DNA of 8,059 bases, taken from an uncultured Eubacteriales bacterium (GTDB lineage: Bacteria > Bacillota > Clostridia > Oscillospirales > Acutalibacteraceae). The notes under the pieces are model-generated. The model ran no database searches, was not told the DNA's origin, and saw only the letters and a list, made by a program, of their open reading frames with translations. The stretch spans positions 1-8,059 of the forward strand of contig ONFW01000008.1 in assembly GCA_900317215.1 (NCBI GenBank), in the 5' to 3' direction. Positions 4,800 through 8,059 of this stretch are shown here, piece by piece (position 1 is the stretch's first letter; each line of letters starts with the position of its first letter). A program made the position numbers and the translations under genes.

Positions 4800-6698
4800 C
4801 TGAAGATCGGGAGCCTCGACTATGCTGACATTCATGCTGTATACTTCGCTGTCACGGTGGTAAAGGTCGCCCCTTGCCATATAGTATATGGTGTAGTCGC
4901 CTATCTCCGTAGCCTTTGGCACAGTGGTCGTCCATTCACCGTCATTCAGCTTATAGGCGATACTGCCGCTATACACCTGACCTTCCATGTACTCATAATT
5001 GTCATTCTTCTGAACAACGCCGCCGTAGGTATAGTATTCCTTAGTAGACTGAATAGGTACAATGAGAACATGCTCATCGCCTGTATAAGCAAAGGTATGA
5101 GTTCCCGAGTTGGCGGTTGCGCTTGCCTGAGGAAGAGTGAGACTTACCTTCCCGTCTGCACTTTGCCAGTAATCGCCGTCGGTAAGAGCGCTAACTCCAT
5201 ATTTGTCAGACGTACCCTGATAATTTGTGTCATTCTGGAGGTATGTAGCCTCCTGATTGTAGAAAACGTCCTCCTCGATATCCATGTAGGAGCTGCTGTA
5301 CGCCGGGTTGTAGAGGATCTTGTTGTTTACATCGGTAGTATCAATCATTGAAGGACGGAAGTAGCTTCCCGAGATAATGCCATCACCTCCGTATGCATAA
5401 CCCACAAAGCCGCCAAGCCTTGTAGCGTTCTGTCCCTTTATAGTGCCGGTGAAGTCACAGTTATAAAGGTAAGTATTATACGCATAACCCATAAAGGAAC
5501 CGCTGCGTGCTTCGCCGTTTATCGTAAGCGTAAGGTCGGCGTCGCTGGAGCAGTTGATGAGTTTTACATGAGAGCCATGACCGACGAAAAGGCCTGTATA
5601 CATCTCATCAGAGGTGACAGAGCCGGAAATGTGCAGGTTCTTGATCCATGCACAGTCTACTGACGGAAAAAGACCAAAGCGTTCGGGAATGCCGTCCAGT
5701 CCGCCGGAAACACCGGTGTTGTTTGCATAAATTGTTATCGTGTGACCGTCGCCGTCGAATATACCCATGAAGTGATGGTCTGTATAACCGCCATTGCTCT
5801 TTGTTTCTCTGCCGCCGAGCAGGACCAGGGTCCCGTCACTATCGGAGAGAGTGAGGTCGGTAGTAAGCTTCATATAGGTTGCATCGTCTTCACTGTAGTA
5901 CGGAGAGACAAGCTTGCCTTTCGTGGTGAGGTAGCTGATATAGCGCCAGTTGTCCATATTCGCTATGATAAGGGGATCCTCCCTTGTGCCGGTGCCCTCG
6001 CAAGTGCCGTAGAAGCTGACTGTCGCACTCGGGAATACCGTGCTCCAGTTATTTTCTGTAAGCTCCTCGGTCTTTGATGCAACGGGAGTTACCGTGATGT
6101 TCTCGTCCGCCTCAGCCTCGGCAAGAATATCTGCGGTGTCGTTCCAGTAGGTCATTGCGTTGTTAAAGCGGGTCTGAAGGTCTTGCGCCTTTGCGTAAGC
6201 CTCGCTCGAATAGGTAACATAGTCGAATTTCACCGTTGCCGGAATCACCTTCTGTGAATACATCGGGATAGTGACCTCAACGCTCGCGGGCAGATTTTCA
6301 AAGAAGCCCTCGACCTCTACCGGATCGGAATAATCCTCAGTGGGGCCGTCAAAGTAAATTTTTGAAAGACTGGGGTTGTTCTTGAACGCCTGCGGGTGTA
6401 CCCTTGTAGTAGTGGAGTGGAAATAGATCTCCCTGACGTCCTTTCTCGGGAAAATGCCTGCAGGGATCTCCGCCTCATCGCCAAAGACCTCAAGCACGCC
6501 GTTGCTCCACAGAGTGTAGGTCGCTCCTCCGCCAAGCTCATCCTGTTCCGATATCGTAACTCCTGACACCTGCTCTATCGCAGACGCCGGAACGGAAGAA
6601 AGCCCCGCCTTGCCGCCGACATAAGCCATAGGAACTATCAGCGCAAGTGACAGGACGGACGAAAGGATAGTTTTCAATGCTTTCTTTTTCTTTTTCAT
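4701..6698 (-). CDS. Giant surface protein, N-terminal portion: signal peptide, LRR-like segment, beta-helix 1, Ig-like 1
   Basis: The 665-codon 5' frame starts at MKKKKKALKTILSSVLSLAL. It has a Lys-rich n-region, a hydrophobic core at about 9-27 and an Ala-Ser-Ala cleavage site near residue 40, so Sec export is expected. Residues 60-120 resemble one or two BspA-type leucine-rich units (REIYFHSTTTRVHPQAF, then SLSKIYFDG). Residues 165-200 are predicted helical. Beta-helix 1 runs about 229-516, with GTGTREDPLII at 235-245 and FDGDGHTITIY at 314-324. The Ig-like domain runs 519-628. The start at 6698 is preferred over an in-frame ATG at 6770 for two reasons: AGGAGG lies 9 bases upstream, and the longer start would put 24 basic residues before the signal peptide, inside the DUF3021 gene. 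After residue 638 the frame is wrong: the last 27 residues are an out-of-frame tail ending at a TGA at 4701-4703. Confidence 0.85.
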   Translation of the reverse strand: MKKKKKALKTILSSVLSLALIVPMAYVGGKAGLSSVPASAIEQVSGVTISEQDELGGGATYTLWSNGVLEVFGDEAEIPAGIFPRKDVREIYFHSTTTRVHPQAFKNNPSLSKIYFDGPTEDYSDPVEVEGFFENLPASVEVTIPMYSQKVIPATVKFDYVTYSSEAYAKAQDLQTRFNNAMTYWNDTADILAEAEADENITVTPVASKTEELTENNWSTVFPSATVSFYGTCEGTGTREDPLIIANMDNWRYISYLTTKGKLVSPYYSEDDATYMKLTTDLTLSDSDGTLVLLGGRETKSNGGYTDHHFMGIFDGDGHTITIYANNTGVSGGLDGIPERFGLFPSVDCAWIKNLHISGSVTSDEMYTGLFVGHGSHVKLINCSSDADLTLTINGEARSGSFMGYAYNTYLYNCDFTGTIKGQNATRLGGFVGYAYGGDGIISGSYFRPSMIDTTDVNNKILYNPAYSSSYMDIEEDVFYNQEATYLQNDTNYQGTSDKYGVSALTDGDYWQSADGKVSLTLPQASATANSGTHTFAYTGDEHVLIVPIQSTKEYYTYGGVVQKNDNYEYMEGQVYSGSIAYKLNDGEWTTTVPKATEIGDYTIYYMARGDLYHRDSEVYSMNVSIVEAPDLQGSGTPQTPISSTMRLIGAPSAAPETQRTNTTS
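4786..4789 (-). other. Frameshift site in a four-base homopolymer
   Basis: The plus strand has GGGG (CCCC on the coding strand). Frame A reads Gly-Ser-Gly-Thr-Pro-Gln-Thr-Pro and stops 27 codons after Thr-Pro. Frame B reads Ala-Asp-Pro-Tyr-Leu-Ile from the next shifted codon. The module-1 counterpart, GTGTREDPLII, shows that the expected string is G-T-x-x-D-P, obtained only by switching frame here. The switch must lie between 4704 (end of frame A) and 4851 (opening of frame B), and the motif pins it to this run. Confidence 0.8.
4815..5144 (-). other. Ig-like domain 1 of the giant protein
   Basis: About 110 residues after beta-helix 1: FAYTGDEHVLIV, EGQVYSGSIAYKLNDGEW, TTTVPKATEIGDYTIYYMA, then HRDSEVYSMNVSI. 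It matches the domain at 3712-3960 position by position over the second half. It has a longer Tyr-rich insert (KEYYTYGG) in the first half. Together with the preceding beta-helix it forms one copy of the duplicated module. Confidence 0.7.
5151..6014 (-). other. Beta-helix module 1 of the giant protein
   Basis: Opens with GTCEGTGTREDPLIIANMDNW, the entry motif that is also seen in module 2. Then come MKLTTDLTLSDSDG, FMGIFDGDGHTITIY, FGLFPSVDCAWIKNLHISGS, GLFVGHGSHVKLINCSS, GSFMGYAYNTYLYNCDFTG and GGFVGYAYGGDGIISGSYF. The repeating G-x-F-x-G-x-A and strand-Asn-Cys pattern at about 25-residue spacing is characteristic of GLUG-like parallel beta-helix rungs. No catalytic residues of pectinase-type helices are evident. 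Confidence 0.7.
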
Positions 6699-6699
6699 G

Positions 6700-7194
6700 C
6701 TATTTAACCTCCTCTTTTGAATCAGTATTTTGGGAATCGCTTTTATCTTGAATTTGCTTTTGCAGCGCATTCAATTCTTTTACCTGTTTGCGGTATGAGA
6801 AGAACAATATCAGCCATACCACAAAATATGCCGCCGTCTGAATGACAGCCATAATGATGATCTCGGTCATCGTTTCTAGCCACCCGAGTGTAAGCCCCAG
6901 AACAGGAAACAGCAGAACAACGCTCAGACAGTGAATAGCTGTTGCCGCAGTCAGAGGGATGCGATCAAGCTCATAGATCACAGTGCCGGCAAAGCACACA
7001 GCTCCGTACAAGCCGGAGGCAAGGGTCTGCACCGTAAAGGCAAGTGCAGCACTGCCGAAGAATTGCTCAAGAATCACCGGAAAGGGTCTGAACGGACCGC
7101 CCGAGAAAAGAGACTCGAACACAGCTATGCCGTCACCAAGAAGAATGCCTATCACAAAACCGATCAGGGCTCTTTTAAAAATAGTTTTCAGCAT
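6700..7194 (-). CDS. DUF3021-family four-helix membrane protein, likely partner of the LytTR regulator
   Basis: 164 residues starting MLKTIFKRALIGFVIGILLG. Hydrophobic segments lie at about 7-24, 45-73, 83-104 and 111-133. The C-terminal tail is charged and probably helical (RKQVKELNALQKQIQDK, then Asp/Ser/Lys-rich). The size, four helices and the helix 2-3 signature (IYELDRIPLTAATAIHC, with conserved-type Glu and His) fit DUF3021. In LytTR regulatory systems of Bacillota such a membrane protein is encoded next to a LytTR DNA-binding protein and restrains it until a signal arrives; that role is inferred here. The start at 7194 is chosen because AGGAGGA precedes it by 6 bases. A longer ATG at 7257 would add 21 hydrophilic residues that lie inside the regulator gene. 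The start overlaps the regulator's stop by 7 bases (ATGCTGA). The stop is one base from the giant protein's ATG. Confidence 0.85.
   Translation of the reverse strand: MLKTIFKRALIGFVIGILLGDGIAVFESLFSGGPFRPFPVILEQFFGSAALAFTVQTLASGLYGAVCFAGTVIYELDRIPLTAATAIHCLSVVLLFPVLGLTLGWLETMTEIIIMAVIQTAAYFVVWLILFFSYRKQVKELNALQKQIQDKSDSQNTDSKEEVK
6708..6713 (-). promoter_or_regulatory. Ribosome binding site that fixes the start of the giant protein
   Basis: AGGAGG on the minus strand, 9 bases upstream of the ATG at 6698. It is embedded in the last codons of the DUF3021 gene (Glu-Glu-Val-Lys-stop). It supports the MKKKKK start over the ATG at 6770. It also suggests that ribosomes finishing the DUF3021 gene help start the next one. 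Confidence 0.8.
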
Positions 7195-7655
7195 AGATAT
7201 TCCTCCTCTCCGGAGAGGCGCTCCTTTATGAGCGGGATATACCTGCGCGAAGCCCATGTCTCCATGCCGTTTTTAAACTCGATGCGCAGCGTGCCGATTA
7301 TCGTGAAATCGTATTTACGCACCTTTCTCAGATTTACAAGCTCAAAGCGGGATATTCGCAGAAAGCTTCTGCCAAGGAGCTTTTCCATGCTCTGCAAGGA
7401 CTGCTTTGCCGTGTAGATGCCCGCCTCAGTTATTATACGCATCTGCTTTCCCTCGGAGGAAATAAAGATAATGTCAGCTTCTTCGACAACACAGGGACAT
7501 TTTTCGCTGTCAAGCACGGTCAGGTGCCCGGTCTTTTTTTCGGTGAGCCTTTCGATCAGCTCCGATACCTGGGCGTCCTGCTGTGAGGCACGGACGATTA
7601 TTTCTATCTCTTCCGAGTTATCGTCTCGTTCAAAGCGGACATTAATTTTTTTCAT
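7188..7655 (-). CDS. LytTR-domain DNA-binding response regulator (no receiver domain)
   Basis: 155 residues. The C-terminal ~90 (about 58-147) form a LytTR domain: an opening IIFISSEGKQMRIIT strand, AGIYTAKQSLQSMEKLL, then GRSFLRISRFELVNLRKVRKY, a beta hairpin with LRIEFKNGMETWASRRY, and a closing helix IPLIKERL. The F-L-R-I-S-R-x-x-L-V-N-L and S-R-R-Y stretches are the hallmark of this fold, which binds DNA through beta strands. The first 57 residues are a small alpha/beta N-terminal part with no phosphate-accepting receiver domain. That fits the LytTR regulatory systems, where control comes from a membrane partner instead of phosphorylation. A Cys-Pro-Cys occurs at 53-55. AGGAGTG lies 9 bases before the ATG at 7655. 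It overlaps the preceding small gene by 14 bases and the DUF3021 gene by 7. Likely targets are its own promoter and hence the downstream surface protein. Confidence 0.9.
   Translation of the reverse strand: MKKINVRFERDDNSEEIEIIVRASQQDAQVSELIERLTEKKTGHLTVLDSEKCPCVVEEADIIFISSEGKQMRIITEAGIYTAKQSLQSMEKLLGRSFLRISRFELVNLRKVRKYDFTIIGTLRIEFKNGMETWASRRYIPLIKERLSGEEEYLC
7201..7207 (-). promoter_or_regulatory. Ribosome binding site of the DUF3021 gene
   Basis: AGGAGGA on the minus strand, 6 bases upstream of the ATG at 7194 and inside the 3' end of the regulator gene. It decides in favour of the short start, which places the first hydrophobic helix directly at the N-terminus. Confidence 0.75.
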
Positions 7656-7935
7656 TCAGTCTATCACTCCTAACCAACAGCTTTTCATTCGCATTTTTTT
7701 GATTTCCGTTATCTGCGGATCCATTAAGCTGTCCCCTCCTTCGGGCAGGGTGGCTGCAACAGCCGCTCTGACGGTCATAATACTGGCAGTTTTCACAGGT
7801 GATCTCCTTCAGCCATATATTCTCACACCAGAACTGATGCGCCCAGCCGTATTTCGTATAACAGAAGCGGCAAACAAAATCAGCACATTCCCCGCCGATG
7901 AGGTTTCTCAATGGATATATATCGGTTCTGAGCAT
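7642..7935 (-). CDS. Small cysteine-rich protein, first gene of the regulator operon
   Basis: 97 residues, family not recognised. It has eight cysteines: a C-x2-C pair at 22 and 25, single Cys at 17 and 37, a second C-x2-C pair at 47 and 50, and Cys-Cys-Ser-His at 59-62, plus His33. The segment ITCENCQYYDRQSGCCSHP looks like a zinc-binding or redox knuckle. The last 30 residues are polar and low-complexity. There is no signal peptide or membrane helix, so a cytoplasmic location is expected. Support for a real gene: it begins about 29 bases after a predicted promoter start, has GGTGA about 7 bases before its ATG, and overlaps the regulator by 14 bases. The composition (paired Cys) is unlike a random frame. 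Against it: the ribosome binding site is weak and a long antisense frame covers the same bases. It could be a metal-binding accessory of the regulator, or a translated leader. Confidence 0.6.
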   Translation of the reverse strand: MLRTDIYPLRNLIGGECADFVCRFCYTKYGWAHQFWCENIWLKEITCENCQYYDRQSGCCSHPARRRGQLNGSADNGNQKNANEKLLVRSDRLNEKN

Positions 7936-7954
7936 TGCAGTTCACCAGACTTTC

Positions 7955-7967
7955 GTTAACGATTAAC
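7955..7967 (-). promoter_or_regulatory. Small palindrome at the predicted transcription start of the operon
   Basis: GTTAA-CGA-TTAAC, two 5-base arms around a 3-base centre, starts 4 bases downstream of the -10 box. The position suits an operator, but the arms are short and AT-rich, so chance is possible. Confidence 0.3.
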
Positions 7968-7970
7968 AAA

Positions 7971-7999
7971 ATTATACAACAAATCATTCGATTATTCAA
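7971..7999 (-). promoter_or_regulatory. Sigma-A promoter of the regulator/surface-protein operon
   Basis: Minus strand: -35 TTGAAT (7994-7999), 17-base spacer, -10 TATAAT (7971-7976). The predicted start is near 7964, about 29 bases before the ATG of the small Cys-rich gene. No other good promoter was seen between the four minus-strand genes downstream, and no terminator before the one at 390-421. One long transcript is therefore expected. The remaining stretch to the window edge, 8000-8059, holds no gene I can support. Confidence 0.75.
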
Positions 8000-8059
8000 C
8001 ACTTTTGGCATAAGCGGTATTTTCAGAGGTACAAACGGCAGCACATGACCGCGCAGGAC

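Larger units (their letters stand above)
499..6698 (-). pseudogene. Giant secreted repeat protein locus, whole, split by a one-base frameshift
   Basis: This entry joins the two reading frames listed separately below. Read with one extra base at 4786-4789, the locus encodes about 2066 residues. In order: signal peptide (1-40); BspA-like leucine-rich segment (about 60-120); beta-helix 1 (about 229-516) and Ig-like 1 (519-628); beta-helix 2 (about 634-906) and Ig-like 2 (914-996); FN3-like domain (about 998-1156); eight triple-tyrosine-type repeats (1159-1900); and a second FN3-like domain (1901-2060). The evidence for one gene is that the 3' frame has no signal peptide or credible start of its own. 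It also completes a beta-helix whose opening motif is coded in the 5' frame. The gene follows the DUF3021 gene after a one-base gap and ends at the hairpin terminator at 390-421. A real mutation, a base-calling or assembly error, and programmed slippage are all possible; an indel is the simplest explanation. The family role is probably extracellular binding or adhesion; no catalytic motif is visible. Confidence 0.75.

Noticed and set aside
4857..5351. 164-codon plus-strand frame opposite the giant protein, and other similar plus-strand frames
   Set aside because: They are shadows of the minus-strand coding sequence, with no ribosome binding sites, no domains and no operon context.
6317..6541. 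74-codon minus-strand frame inside the N-terminal part of the giant protein
   Set aside because: It is an alternative frame of the leucine-rich and signal region, Arg-rich, and without start signals.
7417..7959. 180-codon plus-strand frame opposite the regulator and the small Cys-rich gene
   Set aside because: It is antisense to the LytTR domain, which is clearly the coding strand. Its translation is Ser/Ile-rich without recognisable motifs, and it has no convincing promoter.
8000..8059. Gene fragments at the right edge (an ATG at 8045 on plus, or an open frame on minus)
   Set aside because: Only a few codons are visible on plus, with a poorly spaced purine run. The open minus frame runs through the promoter and into the next gene. 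Neither can be supported.

Overview
The window most resembles a Bacillota chromosome, probably a gut or rumen Clostridia of the Ruminococcus/Oscillospiraceae type. This is inferred from the AGGAGG ribosome binding sites, TTGAxx/TATAAT promoters, TGA used as a stop, a LytTR plus DUF3021 gene pair, and a very large secreted protein built from beta-helix, Ig-like and triple-tyrosine repeats. No rRNA, tRNA, CRISPR array or insertion sequence was seen. Every gene I can support lies on the minus strand, so the window reads from right to left.

Right part (about 8000 down to 6698). A good sigma-A promoter (7971-7999) precedes three tightly packed genes: a small cysteine-rich protein (7642-7935), a LytTR-domain DNA-binding regulator (7188-7655) and a four-helix DUF3021 membrane protein (6700-7194). 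The first two overlap by 14 nt and the next two by 7 nt. The DUF3021 stop codon is one base away from the start of the next gene. This looks like a LytTR regulatory system: a DNA-binding protein plus its membrane partner, translated in a coupled way.

Middle (6698 down to 499). The last cistron of the same apparent operon is a giant secreted protein of about 2066 residues, which is broken in this sequence. A signal peptide and a short BspA-like leucine-rich segment come first. Then follow two copies of a [parallel beta-helix + Ig-like] module, an FN3-like domain, eight tandem ~92-residue triple-tyrosine-type repeats, and a second FN3-like domain that is a paralogue of the first. A single missing base in a run of four G (4786-4789, plus strand) splits it into a 665-codon 5' frame and a 3' frame of about 1430 codons. 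The break falls inside a conserved G-x-G-T-x-x-D-P motif. One base of difference restores a continuous domain architecture, so this is one gene that is frameshifted, mis-sequenced or recoded. A strong hairpin terminator lies at 390-421.

Left part (about 321 down to 1). A separate transcription unit with a near-consensus promoter (TTGATA-17-TATAAT) drives a lipoprotein. Its mature N-terminus is an Ala-Asp-Glu-Ser-Lys pentapeptide array encoded by nearly perfect 15-bp tandem repeats that run off the window edge. A 7-bp-arm inverted repeat lies at the predicted start of this transcript.

Taken together, the right and middle parts suggest a self-contained surface-protein operon: a LytTR/DUF3021 pair, perhaps responding to an envelope signal, controlling a giant extracellular repeat protein downstream. 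That functional link is inferred from gene order and coupling.
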